From assembly GCA_001768515.1 (NCBI GenBank), contig MEOA01000049.1:1-35148 (forward strand): 35,148 bases of DNA, written 5' to 3'. Below the pieces are notes generated by a model. That model saw nothing but the letters and a program-made list of their open reading frames with translations, searched no databases and was not told where the DNA came from. The DNA comes from Bacteroidetes bacterium GWE2_42_24. Its GTDB lineage: Bacteria > Bacteroidota > Bacteroidia > Bacteroidales > TTA-H9. The translations under genes were made by a program, and so were the position numbers. Shown here one piece after another: positions 4,755-14,392 of this stretch (positions are counted from its first letter, which is position 1; each line of letters begins with the position of its first letter).

Positions 4755-7559
4755 ATGAGTACTTCGAATAATGATCAATCTGACAGTACTGAATTAACCC
4801 GGCTGCAAAAGAGGATACAAGAGATGGAGCAGCAGATCAGGCATTTGAAAGTAACAGAAGCTATGCTGACCGAAAGCAGAGAGCATTACCAGACAACCCT
4901 TCAATCAATCGGAGATGCTGTGATCACAACCGACAAATCAGGGCTGATAACCGGTTTGAATCCAGCAGCAGAATCACTCACGGGATGGGATCATACAAAG
5001 GCTGTTGGCCAGTCAGTGGAAGCAGTATTCAATACTTCAAACGTCACCACTGGTGAAAAAACAGAAAGCACGGTAAAGAAAGTACTGGAGTCGGGGCAGG
5101 TAGTTACCATGGCCAACCATACCAAACTCATCGCTGCCGATGGCAGGGAATACCATATTTCAGATTCCGGGGCTCCCATCCGAAATAAAGAAGGTGCTAT
5201 TACCGGCGTAGTATTGGTTTTTCGCGACGTAACAGAGAGTTACATGATGCGTGAAAAAATAAGAGTCAACGAAACCAACTACCATTACCTATTTGAGCAC
5301 AACCCACATCCGATGTTGGTGTACGATTTGAACACGTTGAAGTTCCTGGCCGTCAACGACACAGCACTCGTCAAATATGGTTACACCAGAGAAGAATTTA
5401 TGGAGTTGAGTGTGCTTGACATCAGACCAGATGATGAAAAGGAAAAGCTAATGCAAAACATCATCACCTCCACGCAGCCCATCCAGCAATCGAAGTATTG
5501 GAAACACAAGTTGAAAGATGGCACACTGATCTATGTGGACATCCATTCACACAGTCTGCGATATTTGGGCAGAGAAGCCCGGCTGGTAGTTGTTCTGGAT
5601 GTAACAGAACGTGCAAGGGCAGAACAAGAATTAGCCGAAAGCGAAGAACGCTTCTACAGCCTTTTCAACGACAGTCCGATTCCATCATCAATCAACCGTA
5701 GTACTGATCATATCCTGACTGAAGTAAACTTAGCCTGGTGTGTGTTTTTCGGATACACCCATCATGAAGCGATCGGGCACTCCCTTGAGGAATTGCATAT
5801 AATCAGAGCCGATGAACCGGCTCATCACCTTGAACCAGGCAATCAGGAAAACCCGACAACCAGCATGGAGGCTACCGTACACACCAAATCAGGTGACAAA
5901 AAACAGGCAATCATCTATTTCAATCAACTCAGGGCAGGTGATCAACTTTATCTGGTTCATCAAATCGTTAATATAACCGAACGCATTGAAGCCGAGAATA
6001 AAATCAGAGAGAAAGACATTCAATTTCGCAAACTTTCGGCCAATCTTCCCGACATGATTTATCAATTCACCCGAAAAACAGATGGTTCGTATAGTGTCCC
6101 GATTTCTTCGGAAGGGATATGGAACATCTTCGGGTGCAAGCATGAAGATGTGCGTGAGGACTTTGATCCCATTGTCAGGGTAATACATCCTGATGATGCT
6201 GCCCGGGTCATGAACGACATCAGGTATTCCGAGGCGAATCTATCAGATTTCACCTGCGAATTCCGGGTAAAAGTACCCGACCGGCCCCTTAAATGGATAT
6301 TCTCAAGGTCTACGCCAGAACTATTGCCTGATGGGAGCATTACATGGTATGGATTTATTGCCAACATCACAGACAAAAAGAACTATGAGGAGGCACTATT
6401 GAAAGCAAAAGAAAAAGCCGAGGAGAGTGACCGGCTGAAATCAGCATTTCTGGCTAATATGAGTCATGAGATACGAACACCCATGAATGGAATCATGGGC
6501 TTTACAGAATTACTGCGTGAACCAGATCTTGATAGCGACAACAAAAACAACTTCATTGAAATTATTCACAAAAGCGGGCAACGAATGCTCGATACATTGA
6601 ACGATATTATCGAGATGTCGCAAATTGAGGCCGGCGTCGTTTCCATAAATCCTACACCTGTAGATATGGAAAGCCTTTTAAGTGAACTAACAGATTTTTA
6701 TCAAAGGGAAGCCAAACGAAAGAATTTAATCCTGACTTTTGAAAAACCTGCGAGAAAAGAAAGCATAATCATCACCACCGACGAGAGTAAAATCTCCTCT
6801 ATCATCTCGAACCTCATCAAAAATGCCATCATCTATACACGAAGAGGAGTCATCAAGGTGGGTATGCATTCCCGCGATGAAACGCTGACAATCTTTGTAA
6901 GCGATACAGGAATAGGAATACCAGCCAACAGACAGGCTGCTGTTTTCCAACGCTTTGAACAAGTAGATATTTCAATGACACGCCCTTTCGAAGGATCAGG
7001 ACTGGGGCTCGCGATTACAAAAAACTATGTCGAACTGTTGGGGGGTAATATAAGGCTGGTCTCAGTCGAGAATGAGGGCTCCACGTTTTACGTTGAACTA
7101 CCTTGCAAAGGAGAAAAGAACAGCCGGGCAGAAACATTACAAAATGAGAAACCCATAGAAATAAAACCAGCCGGCAATTCCATTTCCGGTTTAAAAATCC
7201 TGATCGCTGAGGATGATGAACCAAGTTATACATACCTGTCGACGATCCTCAAGGCTGAGAGATGTGAAGTTCTCCACTGTTCAACAGGGACACAGGCGCT
7301 CGAATATTGCCGGAATCATCCCGATACTGATTTGATATTAATGGACATCAAAATGCCAGGGATGGATGGTTATGAAGCCACCCGCAGGATCAGGGAATTT
7401 AACAAACACGTCGTCATTATTGCCCAAACCGGGCTTGCACTGACTGACGACAGAGCAAAAGCACTTGCGGCCGGATGCAACGAATACATCACTAAGCCCA
7501 TCAACCGAAAAAAGCTGGAAGAACTCATCTACGCCTTTACAAACGCGAAGAAGAAGTAA
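4755..7559 (+). CDS. Hybrid sensor histidine kinase with four PAS domains
   Basis: A 934-residue soluble kinase with no membrane segment. Order of parts: a short coiled coil (10-40), PAS domains at about 41-158, 170-283, 294-409 and 417-540, HisKA with phosphoacceptor His 571 (NMSHEIRTP), HATPase with Asn 690 in the N box, DTGIGIP around Asp 717 and GSGLGLAI at 747-754, and a C-terminal receiver with Asp 864 (LMDIKMPGMDG), acidic Asp 820/821 and Lys 914. All catalytic residues are present. It should sense an internal signal such as redox state, light or a ligand. No partner regulator with an output domain is adjacent, so it is an orphan hybrid kinase. AAGG precedes the ATG. No promoter box was found directly upstream. 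Confidence 0.93.
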   Translation: MSTSNNDQSDSTELTRLQKRIQEMEQQIRHLKVTEAMLTESREHYQTTLQSIGDAVITTDKSGLITGLNPAAESLTGWDHTKAVGQSVEAVFNTSNVTTGEKTESTVKKVLESGQVVTMANHTKLIAADGREYHISDSGAPIRNKEGAITGVVLVFRDVTESYMMREKIRVNETNYHYLFEHNPHPMLVYDLNTLKFLAVNDTALVKYGYTREEFMELSVLDIRPDDEKEKLMQNIITSTQPIQQSKYWKHKLKDGTLIYVDIHSHSLRYLGREARLVVVLDVTERARAEQELAESEERFYSLFNDSPIPSSINRSTDHILTEVNLAWCVFFGYTHHEAIGHSLEELHIIRADEPAHHLEPGNQENPTTSMEATVHTKSGDKKQAIIYFNQLRAGDQLYLVHQIVNITERIEAENKIREKDIQFRKLSANLPDMIYQFTRKTDGSYSVPISSEGIWNIFGCKHEDVREDFDPIVRVIHPDDAARVMNDIRYSEANLSDFTCEFRVKVPDRPLKWIFSRSTPELLPDGSITWYGFIANITDKKNYEEALLKAKEKAEESDRLKSAFLANMSHEIRTPMNGIMGFTELLREPDLDSDNKNNFIEIIHKSGQRMLDTLNDIIEMSQIEAGVVSINPTPVDMESLLSELTDFYQREAKRKNLILTFEKPARKESIIITTDESKISSIISNLIKNAIIYTRRGVIKVGMHSRDETLTIFVSDTGIGIPANRQAAVFQRFEQVDISMTRPFEGSGLGLAITKNYVELLGGNIRLVSVENEGSTFYVELPCKGEKNSRAETLQNEKPIEIKPAGNSISGLKILIAEDDEPSYTYLSTILKAERCEVLHCSTGTQALEYCRNHPDTDLILMDIKMPGMDGYEATRRIREFNKHVVIIAQTGLALTDDRAKALAAGCNEYITKPINRKKLEELIYAFTNAKKK

Positions 7560-7929
7560 AATTACGATAAAGAAAACGCCTTAATACTAGTTGCAGAATT
7601 TAAGCAGGCCCCAATTCCGGATTAACAGCCTGATATTCTTCCTGAGACACAACGGTTACCCTAATGACAGAGGAAGTTACTATAAGAATAAAGCCAACAA
7701 ATCAACAGACATAGACACATTCAAATAAGAAAATCTGATGTGAGGATATAGCACAAAAAGAAAATTTTCTTATGTTTGCAATAAGTGCAATTCATCTGTT
7801 ATTAAGAACCAAACGCACTTGCGCATCCTTCAGGTGATCGGGGGAAATCAGGCAAAAAGCAGTGTTTCATCAGATAAACTACTCAGACAGTTTTACACAA
7901 CCAAACTATCAACTCCTAAATTCTTAAAC
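7560..7929. other. Intergenic region with a promoter
   Basis: No gene is visible in the first 210 bases. The TATGTTTG box at 7771-7778 starts a leader of about 145 bases for the following secreted-protein gene. A reading frame extends upstream to a TTG at 7819, but its N-terminal 37 residues would precede a perfect signal peptide and are rejected. Confidence 0.55.
7771..7778 (+). promoter_or_regulatory. Promoter -7 box (TATGTTTG)
   Basis: Exact TAnnTTTG match upstream of the secreted protein gene. The 5' leader would be unusually long at roughly 145 bases, which leaves room for leader regulation. Confidence 0.5.
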
Positions 7930-8529
7930 ATGAAAAAAATTCTTCTGGTTATTTTCGTACTCTATGCATCGCTTGCACAAGCTGGATATAAGAAAGGAAA
8001 GATAATTTTCCTGAATGGCGACATCAAAGAGGGTTATGTCGAATATTTCGAATTGGCAACCGAAAACAAAGTATCATTTAAGGCGACTCTGCAAGGTGAG
8101 AAAGAGAAGTTAAAAAGTGACGACCTGAAGGAAATTATCTGGGATATGGGGAATGGAAAACACAAAAGGATCCTTCGTTTAAAATACGCTGAAATCAGAA
8201 ACAAAGAAGGCCGTTTAAAAATATTCGACGACAAATCCTGGTTCAGTGTAATTTACGCAGGAGATTTCGAAGTAGTAAGTTTCCGTACTACCGGCAAAGG
8301 CCTGAACGCCGAGTCGCATTGCATCCACTGGAAAAACGATGATTACGCTACCATGCTGGCAATGGCCGGAAATGTAATTGGAAGGAAGAAGATTATTCGC
8401 GACAGAGGACCTCATATTTTCAAGGGCAAATGCGATACACTGGCCGACGCGCTGAAAAACAAAACCTTCGAACCGAACAACATCGACGAACTAATTGCAT
8501 GGTATGAAAAGAACTGTGGGAATGAATAG
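7930..8529 (+). CDS. Secreted protein of unknown function
   Basis: The product is 199 residues. Residues 1-18 form a clear signal peptide (MKKILLVIFVLYASLAQA, cleavage after AQA), so it is exported. This fixes the start at 7930 rather than at the upstream TTG 7819. The mature part begins GYKKGKIIFLNGDIKEGYVEY, a beta-rich opening like many Bacteroidota periplasmic proteins that start with a strand about a feature or term to be modified. It has Cys residues at two places in the C-terminal third (KGKCDTL and EKNCGN), which could form a disulphide. I do not recognise the family. Single-gene unit after the hybrid kinase. Confidence 0.75.
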   Translation: MKKILLVIFVLYASLAQAGYKKGKIIFLNGDIKEGYVEYFELATENKVSFKATLQGEKEKLKSDDLKEIIWDMGNGKHKRILRLKYAEIRNKEGRLKIFDDKSWFSVIYAGDFEVVSFRTTGKGLNAESHCIHWKNDDYATMLAMAGNVIGRKKIIRDRGPHIFKGKCDTLADALKNKTFEPNNIDELIAWYEKNCGNE

Positions 8530-8645
8530 TTTTGTCAGTTTAAGTATCAGGTCAGAGTTCTATTGATCTATCAATGTCTCCAGGTATCTGAAGGCTAAGC
8601 CTGACAGTTGACAGCCATCCATTAACTATTATGACCCAGCAGTTT

Positions 8646-8653
8646 TAAATTTG
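8646..8653 (+). promoter_or_regulatory. Promoter -7 box (TAAATTTG)
   Basis: Exact TAnnTTTG match 35 bases before the ATG of the DUF3788-like gene. Confidence 0.55.
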
Positions 8654-8687
8654 CAGGTTTAAAGTCATTACAGCCAAAACGAGTTTT

Positions 8688-9113
8688 ATGAACGAAACAA
8701 TGTTACTTCGCGAGAAAGAGGTTATCCCGGACGACCATACACTGGAAATGGCTATGGGAATCGTTTACCCGGTCTACCATAAATTGATGAATATCATCAA
8801 ATCAGAAGCTAATGGGTTAACCTGCCAGTGGAACTATTACAATGACGGAAAAGCCTGGCTGATGAAGGCTGTCTGGAAAAAGAAAACAGTTTTTTGGCTT
8901 TCGGTTTGGGAAGGGTATTTCAAAGTTGGTTTTTTCTTCACAGAAAAGACAATAACAGGGATTCACGAGCTACCAATCTCTCAGATGATCAAGGATAGTA
9001 TACCAGATGCCCGACCTGTTGGCAGGCTAATTCCGTTAAGTATAAATGTGGAGAAAACGGATCAGACAGATGATCTCATACAACTGGTCAACTACAAAAA
9101 ACACTTAAAATAA
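8688..9113 (+). CDS. DUF3788-like protein
   Basis: A 141-residue cytoplasmic protein. The stretch WNYYNDGKAWLMK (about 48-60) followed by KKKTVFWLSVWEGYFKVGF is characteristic of DUF3788, a family of small single-domain proteins of about 140 residues and unknown function found in Bacteroidota and Firmicutes. Length agrees with the family. It has its own promoter box and faces the LytTR regulator gene, with only 29 bases between the two stops and no visible terminator in that gap. Family assignment is from memory of the motif. Confidence 0.75.
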   Translation: MNETMLLREKEVIPDDHTLEMAMGIVYPVYHKLMNIIKSEANGLTCQWNYYNDGKAWLMKAVWKKKTVFWLSVWEGYFKVGFFFTEKTITGIHELPISQMIKDSIPDARPVGRLIPLSINVEKTDQTDDLIQLVNYKKHLK

Positions 9114-9142
9114 ACCGATTAGTTAAAAGGAAGAGACAAGCA

Positions 9143-9856
9143 TTACACAAAATTCTTCTCCACCCATGCCTGAAAGATCTCTTTGTACTGATCGCTGACC
9201 GGGATATGAATTTCACCGTAAATGATCCGTTGCCGCTCGATGAGTTCGATGCGGTTAAGATTTACAATGAATGACCTGTGTACCCGCATAAAACGCTCTG
9301 CAGGAAGCCTTGATTCCATAGCCTTGAGCGTAGTAAGTGATAATAAGGGCCTCGGCTGTCCGTACAGGAATACCTTCACATAATCTTTCAAGCCCTCAAC
9401 ATAGAGGATTTCATTAAAATTGATCCTATGGATTTTATAGTCCGACTTTAAGAAAAGGAAGTCGTTGTTTGCTTCAACCACAACTTCATTTCTTGGCTGA
9501 AAAGCCATGCGGTCGCGTAATTTCATTGCCGCGCGCAGAAACTCCTCATAACCGAATGGCTTCAGCAGATAATCAACCACATCGAGTTTAAAGCCTTCGA
9601 TAGCATACTGTTCAAAAGCGGTTGTGAAAATGATTTTAGCCCCCCCGTTAAGAAGTCTGGCAAATTCGGTACCACTCAAATGAGGCATCTGAATGTCAAG
9701 AAATATTGCATCGACTTCATTTTGCTGAAGAAACTCGATAGCGCTGACAGGATTATCAAAACTGGCAGCAAGTTCCAGAAAGGGTGTGCGAATAATGTAC
9801 CCCGTAACGAGTTTAAGAGCGAGTGGTTCGTCATCAATGGCAATGGTTCTGATCAT
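9143..9856 (-). CDS. LytTR-family response regulator
   Basis: A 237-residue regulator. The receiver domain (1-120) has the acidic pair Asp 8/Asp 9, phosphoacceptor Asp 54 (FLDIQMP) and Lys 99 (LLKPF). The DNA-binding LytTR domain covers about 135-235 and contains FMRVHRSFIVNL, the usual signature. The ATG overlaps the last codons of the kinase gene by 4 bases, so the two are translationally coupled. Downstream of an exporter cassette on the same strand, it most likely controls that exporter. The 21-bp-phased direct repeat at 15791-15820 is the best target candidate. Confidence 0.93.
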   Translation of the reverse strand: MIRTIAIDDEPLALKLVTGYIIRTPFLELAASFDNPVSAIEFLQQNEVDAIFLDIQMPHLSGTEFARLLNGGAKIIFTTAFEQYAIEGFKLDVVDYLLKPFGYEEFLRAAMKLRDRMAFQPRNEVVVEANNDFLFLKSDYKIHRINFNEILYVEGLKDYVKVFLYGQPRPLLSLTTLKAMESRLPAERFMRVHRSFIVNLNRIELIERQRIIYGEIHIPVSDQYKEIFQAWVEKNFV

Positions 9857-10944
9857 GACTTCGCTTTTAGCAGGGTAATATTTAGTGTAACAACATACTC
9901 ATTTGTTGATGCTTCTGTCGACAACAGATGATTCTTGCCATAGATCAGCGCGAGTCGTTTTCGTACGTTTTCGAGTCCGATGCCACCAGTTTTATTTTCT
10001 GATTCGGTATCATTAAAGCGGGAGTTGGCACATCTAAAATGGATCCCTTCTGACTGACACTCCATCGCGATATGGATAAATGACGGCTCCCGGTAACTCA
10101 CACCATGTTTGAAGGCATTCTCAACAAACGGGATAAACAGCAGGGGTGGTATTTCAATGTTTTCGAAGGTGGTGGGCATGGTTACCGACACAGCAACCTT
10201 GTCAGAAAGTCTGAGACGCATCAGATCGATATAGTCATTTAAAAATTCTATCTCACGCTTCAAAGGAGTCGCTTCATGGTTGGTTTCATAGAGGAGGTAT
10301 CGCATCAGACGCGAAAGTTTCAGGATGGCCTGCTGCGATGCCCCAGTATCGATTTCAGTGAGTGCATAAATGTTGTTGAGCGTATTGAAGAAGAAATGAG
10401 GACTAATCTGGTTTTTCAATAACGACAGTTCAGTAGCCAGGTGCTGCTTTTCGAGCTCCCTCCCTTCCTTTTCTCTCTTTGCCAATGCTTCTGCAAGTCG
10501 CAACCCGAGGGCGGTTCCTGCAAGCAAAAGATTTATGGTAATGAACCCGATTGCATGAAATTCTTTTGAAGGAGGCTTTAACCTTACCCCTTGCCCGGCC
10601 ATGACCTTTGTAACGGAATCCATCATCTGGCGAAAATGATCATCAGGGAATAACCGGTGTGACAGGTAATCATCAAGGAGATAAATCGTGAGGGTTTCCG
10701 CCATAATAAGTAAAAGAAATAGCCAGCGCTTCCCTGTCATGTAAAACTTCGGTACCAGAAAAAGGTAGCAGGTGTAAAAAAACAAACCGTAGAGTCCAAC
10801 CCTGAGGTAGAAGCGTCCCAAAAAGGCACTTGTGCTCTCGATTGTGCCCGACATCAAAATGAGCGGAACGAAAAGGATCAGGAGCACCACCAGAAGGTGC
10901 ATCACCAACTCCATGCTTTTACCGGGTATCAGATTGCGTATCAT
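9853..10944 (-). CDS. LytS/YehU-type membrane sensor histidine kinase
   Basis: A 363-residue kinase. Four hydrophobic segments at about 13-33, 47-65, 72-91 and 129-150 anchor it in the inner membrane. A short coiled coil follows, then the His_kinase domain with phosphoacceptor His 183 in NQISPHFFFNTLN. The ATP-binding part has Asn 276 (FVENAFKHG) and GGIGLENVRKRL at 320-331. There is no large extracellular sensor domain, so the signal is probably sensed in or near the membrane. It has its own promoter box at 10967-10974, so the pair can be made without the exporter operon. Confidence 0.92.
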   Translation of the reverse strand: MIRNLIPGKSMELVMHLLVVLLILFVPLILMSGTIESTSAFLGRFYLRVGLYGLFFYTCYLFLVPKFYMTGKRWLFLLLIMAETLTIYLLDDYLSHRLFPDDHFRQMMDSVTKVMAGQGVRLKPPSKEFHAIGFITINLLLAGTALGLRLAEALAKREKEGRELEKQHLATELSLLKNQISPHFFFNTLNNIYALTEIDTGASQQAILKLSRLMRYLLYETNHEATPLKREIEFLNDYIDLMRLRLSDKVAVSVTMPTTFENIEIPPLLFIPFVENAFKHGVSYREPSFIHIAMECQSEGIHFRCANSRFNDTESENKTGGIGLENVRKRLALIYGKNHLLSTEASTNEYVVTLNITLLKAKS

Positions 10945-10966
10945 TATTTACTGGTTATTCGGGTTT

Positions 10967-10974
10967 CAAAGATA
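10967..10974 (-). promoter_or_regulatory. Promoter -7 box (TATCTTTG) for the kinase-regulator pair
   Basis: Exact TAnnTTTG on the minus strand, 23 bases before the kinase ATG. It lies just downstream of the stem-loop at 10990-11034, so kinase and regulator have an independent transcription start inside the larger cluster. Confidence 0.6.
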
Positions 10975-10989
10975 AGAATCAATGGTCAA

Positions 10990-11034
10990 TGTTAAGGGTT
11001 CATTTATGCATTTGGCAGAAACCAACCCTGAACA
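10990..11034 (-). repeat. Imperfect stem-loop between permease and kinase genes
   Basis: On the minus strand, TGTTCAGGGTT and AACCCTTAACA can pair over 11 positions with one mismatch around a 23-base loop. It follows the permease stop by about 22 bases and precedes the kinase promoter. No T-run follows, so it is not a classical terminator; it could protect the exporter mRNA 3' end. Confidence 0.45.
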
Positions 11035-11056
11035 TATAGACCGAAAACACATGAAA

Positions 11057-12277
11057 CTATTCATACCGTAGTGCATCGATGGGATTCAAGCCCGAAGCTT
11101 TTCTGGCCGGATACCAACCAAAGAAGATGCCGATAGCTGTACATACAAGAAAGGAGAGAATGACTGCGGCAGGCATTACGACCACAGGCCATCCGGTGAA
11201 AATAGCAATCACTTTAGAAGAACCAATACCCACCAGTATTCCCAATATACCTCCAATAATACTCAACAGCATTGATTCAATAAGGAACTGCATCAGTATA
11301 TCAATACCCCTGCCGCCGATTGACATACGCAGACCGATCTCACGAGTGCGCTCGGTTACCGAAACATACATGATATTCATGATGCCAATACCCCCTACCA
11401 ATAAAGAAATTCCGGCAATGGCACCCAGAAGTATCGTAAGCACATTACTGATAGAGCTAAAAGTGTTAACGAGTTCCTGCTGGGTTCTGATCTGGAAATC
11501 GTCATCTTCCCCATCACGCAAATGGTGAGATTGCCGCAGTGCAGCAGTCATCTCAGCCGATGCATTCGTTGTAAGTGCTTCGCTCGCGGCAGAGGCATAG
11601 ATACCCTGTACATGCGTGATAGCCAAAATACGCTTCTGGACAGTAGTATAGGGTCCTAGAATTAAATCATCCTGATCCTGACCAAAGGTATTTTCACCTT
11701 TTTCTGACAAAACCCCGATAATCTTCAGCGGGATACTGCGGAACCTGATACTCCGGCCAATAGGATCGACTCCTTTGCCGAACAGGTTGTCCACTACAGT
11801 CTGCCCCACGACGATCACCTTGGCTGCTGTCTTCACTTCCTGAGCATTAAACATGCGACCTGAAGAGACCTGGAATTTCTTAATCCCGAGGTAACCCACA
11901 TCAACACCATAGAACGATGTAGGCCAGTTTTCTGAGCCATAGACGACTTGTCCTGATGAGCGCACTTCAGGTGATACGGCCAATACAGAAGGGCATTGCT
12001 TTGCAATAGCAAGCGCATCGGCCACTTCAAGGCTCTGCATCGAGCTGCCTCCCTGGTTTACACCACCCATCTGCTGTGAAGCCGGCATCACAATTACCAT
12101 ATTCGAACCCATCGAGCTAATCTGATTCTGGATGCTCTGCTTCGATCCCTGACCAATGGCCAGCATCGCGATAACAGAAGCAACCCCGATAATGATGCCC
12201 AACATGGTAAGAAACGCCCTGAACTTATTCCGCCGTAAAGCATACAAGGCTACTCTTATAAGATTTGCTATATTCAT
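11057..12277 (-). CDS. MacB-like ABC transporter permease
   Basis: A 406-residue FtsX/MacB-type inner-membrane subunit. One transmembrane segment near 19-42 (after KFRAFLTMLGIIIGVAS), then a periplasmic MacB core domain (about 45-275), then three transmembrane segments near 280-305, 328-355 and 362-392. The C-terminus GLNPIDALRYE is the usual family ending. In E. coli MacB the ATPase is fused to the N-terminus; here it is a separate gene upstream. It works with the adjacent ATPase, MacA-like adaptor and TolC-like channel as a mechanotransmission exporter for peptides, lipids or macrolide-like compounds. The substrate is not predictable. Confidence 0.93.
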   Translation of the reverse strand: MNIANLIRVALYALRRNKFRAFLTMLGIIIGVASVIAMLAIGQGSKQSIQNQISSMGSNMVIVMPASQQMGGVNQGGSSMQSLEVADALAIAKQCPSVLAVSPEVRSSGQVVYGSENWPTSFYGVDVGYLGIKKFQVSSGRMFNAQEVKTAAKVIVVGQTVVDNLFGKGVDPIGRSIRFRSIPLKIIGVLSEKGENTFGQDQDDLILGPYTTVQKRILAITHVQGIYASAASEALTTNASAEMTAALRQSHHLRDGEDDDFQIRTQQELVNTFSSISNVLTILLGAIAGISLLVGGIGIMNIMYVSVTERTREIGLRMSIGGRGIDILMQFLIESMLLSIIGGILGILVGIGSSKVIAIFTGWPVVVMPAAVILSFLVCTAIGIFFGWYPARKASGLNPIDALRYE

Positions 12278-12354
12278 AACAACGTTATTATTTCAAAATC
12301 AATAGAATTACTATTTGTCAAACCCGAGGGTTATGTATTGCCGGGGTTGTTCTG

Positions 12355-12413
12355 TATTGGATTATTTATCCTTTCGATTGTTCATTTACAAGAGCTAAAC
12401 AAATAATCCAATA
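12355..12413 (-). repeat. Perfect 13-bp inverted repeat between ATPase and permease genes
   Basis: TATTGGATTATTT (12355-12367) and AAATAATCCAATA (12401-12413) are perfect reverse complements around a 33-base loop, in the 160-base gap between the ATPase and permease genes. Such a gap is odd inside an operon whose other genes overlap or lie 12 bases apart. It may adjust expression of the permease, mark an RNA processing site or be a binding site. Confidence 0.55.
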
Positions 12414-12437
12414 AGCACAACATTTGGCATCTCCCCG

Positions 12438-13184
12438 CTACACTTCCTGCTCAACCGGAAGAGTTTCCAGAATGGCTCTTGCATTATGCTTTTCGGTAAC
12501 GAGGGCATCACGAAGGATATGCCCATCGCGAAAAAGAATGTTTCGTCCGGTCAGCCGTGCAATATCAGGTTCATGTGTTACAAAGACAATGGTCTTTCCT
12601 TTTTGGTTAAGCTCCTGAAACAAAGCCATAACTTCATAAGATGTACGGGAATCCAGGTTCCCGGTAGCTTCATCGGCAAGGATTACCACGGGGTCATTTA
12701 CCAGCGCGCGGGCAATGGCTACTCTTTGTTGCTGCCCACCCGAAAGTTGATTGGGCATGTGATCCATACGGTCGGCCAAACCCACCGCGTTGAGTGCGTC
12801 GATGGCCCGCTCCTTCCGTTCACGCGCGCTGACAAAAGTATTGTAATAGAGAGGAAGCTCAACATTCTCAAGCGCCGAAGTACGCGGTAAAAGATTATAA
12901 GACTGAAAAACGAAACCGAGCTTTCTGTTACGCAGCCTGGCTAATTCATTCCGGCTCAAAGCGCTGATATCTGTACCATCAAGGGTATAGTTCCCGGAGG
13001 TGGGCTTATCGAGACAGCCCAGGATATTGAGCATCGTTGATTTACCACTGCCACTTGTTCCCATGATAGCAACAAATTCTCCTTCCTGAATGCTCATATC
13101 TATGCCTCGTAATGCGTGAACTGTAATGTCGCCCACGTAAAAATCTTTACGAAGCTGCTTTATTTCGATGATTGTTTTACTCAT
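12438..13184 (-). CDS. MacB/LolD-type ABC transporter ATP-binding protein
   Basis: A 248-residue ATPase. Walker [10 protein letters not shown] at 42-50, Q-loop in FVFQSYN, ABC signature LSGGQ at 147-151, Walker B VILADE at 167-172 and the switch His 204 are all intact. Sequence and context put it in the MacB/LolD group that powers FtsX-type permeases. Its start overlaps the adaptor stop by 4 bases (ATGA), showing coupled translation. A 20-residue C-terminal extension beyond the core domain ends LPVEQEV. Confidence 0.94.
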   Translation of the reverse strand: MSKTIIEIKQLRKDFYVGDITVHALRGIDMSIQEGEFVAIMGTSGSGKSTMLNILGCLDKPTSGNYTLDGTDISALSRNELARLRNRKLGFVFQSYNLLPRTSALENVELPLYYNTFVSARERKERAIDALNAVGLADRMDHMPNQLSGGQQQRVAIARALVNDPVVILADEATGNLDSRTSYEVMALFQELNQKGKTIVFVTHEPDIARLTGRNILFRDGHILRDALVTEKHNARAILETLPVEQEV

Positions 13185-14380
13185 GATCTTGGAGGTTCAG
13201 AATTTTTAGTATTTTTTCCACCTGATGGCCGTTTAGGCATGAAAGGGCTGGATGAGGATCCATTTCCGGCAGCCGATTTTGTAATTTCAACTATTATATC
13301 CTCACCTCCTTCAAGTCCTGAAATTACTTCAATATTCGTCCCATCGTTAATGCCGGTCACTACCTGTTTCGGCTTAAAGTTACTTCCGTCATATAACCAT
13401 ATCGTACAAAGATTTCCTGTGTCGGCTGTGCGTGAAGCCGTTCTGCCAGGCCCCATAAGGCTGTCAGCAGGCCAGAACTTCATTGCCTTGGTGGCCAGCA
13501 AAACTGTATTGTCAGACTTCTCTGTCACAATAGTAATGTTGGCTGTCATACCAGGCATCAGTTTCAGCTTAGGATTGGGCGCATTGATGATTACAGTATA
13601 GGTAACCACATTTGAGGTTGTTGTAGGTTTTAATCTCACCTGTGACACATCCCCTTCAAAATTGTCGTCGGGGAAGGCATCCACTGTAAAGCTAACTTTC
13701 TGTCCAAGCTTAACCTGCCCAATGTCGGCTTCATCAACGTCGGCCTGAACCTCCATCTGGGTAAGGTCGTTGGCTATTGAAAATAACTCAGGGGTATTAA
13801 AACTGGCAGCCACCGTCTGTCCTTCATCAACAGCTCTGTTAAGCACCACACCATCGATTGGAGAATAGATTGTTGCATACGAGAGGTTGGTGAGTGAACG
13901 CTGGTGTTCCGATTCAGCCATCTTAAAAGAGGCTTCTGTCCGCGACAGGTTGTACTGCGCCTGATCGAAGTCATCGCGAGAAATAAGCTGCTTGTCCCAC
14001 AAAGCTTTGGTCCTTTCAAAAGTTGCCTTTTGGTAAGTAAGTTCCGCTTTCGCTGAAGCTACCTGTGCAGCCGTCTGACTGGCCTGTGCCTGTAAAGCAG
14101 TCTCATCAATACGGGCCAGTAATTGTCCCTTCTTCACATGACTGTTAAAATCCACGAAAATCTCTTCAATGGTTCCCGATACTTGCGTACCAACAGTAAC
14201 GGTTTTAATGGCTTCGATAGTACCGGTTGCGGTAACGGTATTGCTGATGCTTCCTTTTTCAGCCTTCACTGTTTCAACGGAGTAACCCAATTGCTTGGTA
14301 CCGCAGGAGATCACCAGCCCGACAGCCAAAACAATGGCTGCACCAAAAATGATAAGGACGTTTCTAGTTCTTGATTTCAT
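13181..14380 (-). CDS. MacA-like periplasmic adaptor (membrane fusion protein)
   Basis: A 399-residue HlyD/RND-type adaptor. The N-terminus has a hydrophobic segment ending VISC (Cys 26), a possible lipobox, so it is probably a lipoprotein or an anchored protein. A barrel-sandwich (lipoyl-like) half domain near 48-85, a helical hairpin (about 90-165) that would reach the TolC-like channel, the second sandwich half and a beta-barrel follow. The last 25 residues are a low-complexity Ser/Pro/Gly tail. It bridges the MacB-type pump and the outer-membrane channel. The gene starts 12 bases after the TolC-like gene stop. Confidence 0.93.
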   Translation of the reverse strand: MKSRTRNVLIIFGAAIVLAVGLVISCGTKQLGYSVETVKAEKGSISNTVTATGTIEAIKTVTVGTQVSGTIEEIFVDFNSHVKKGQLLARIDETALQAQASQTAAQVASAKAELTYQKATFERTKALWDKQLISRDDFDQAQYNLSRTEASFKMAESEHQRSLTNLSYATIYSPIDGVVLNRAVDEGQTVAASFNTPELFSIANDLTQMEVQADVDEADIGQVKLGQKVSFTVDAFPDDNFEGDVSQVRLKPTTTSNVVTYTVIINAPNPKLKLMPGMTANITIVTEKSDNTVLLATKAMKFWPADSLMGPGRTASRTADTGNLCTIWLYDGSNFKPKQVVTGINDGTNIEVISGLEGGEDIIVEITKSAAGNGSSSSPFMPKRPSGGKNTKNSEPPRS

Positions 14381-14392
14381 AATTTGTATGAA

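Noticed and set aside
7819..7929. 37-residue N-terminal extension of the secreted protein
   Set aside because: It starts at TTG and would bury a clean signal peptide that begins at 7930.
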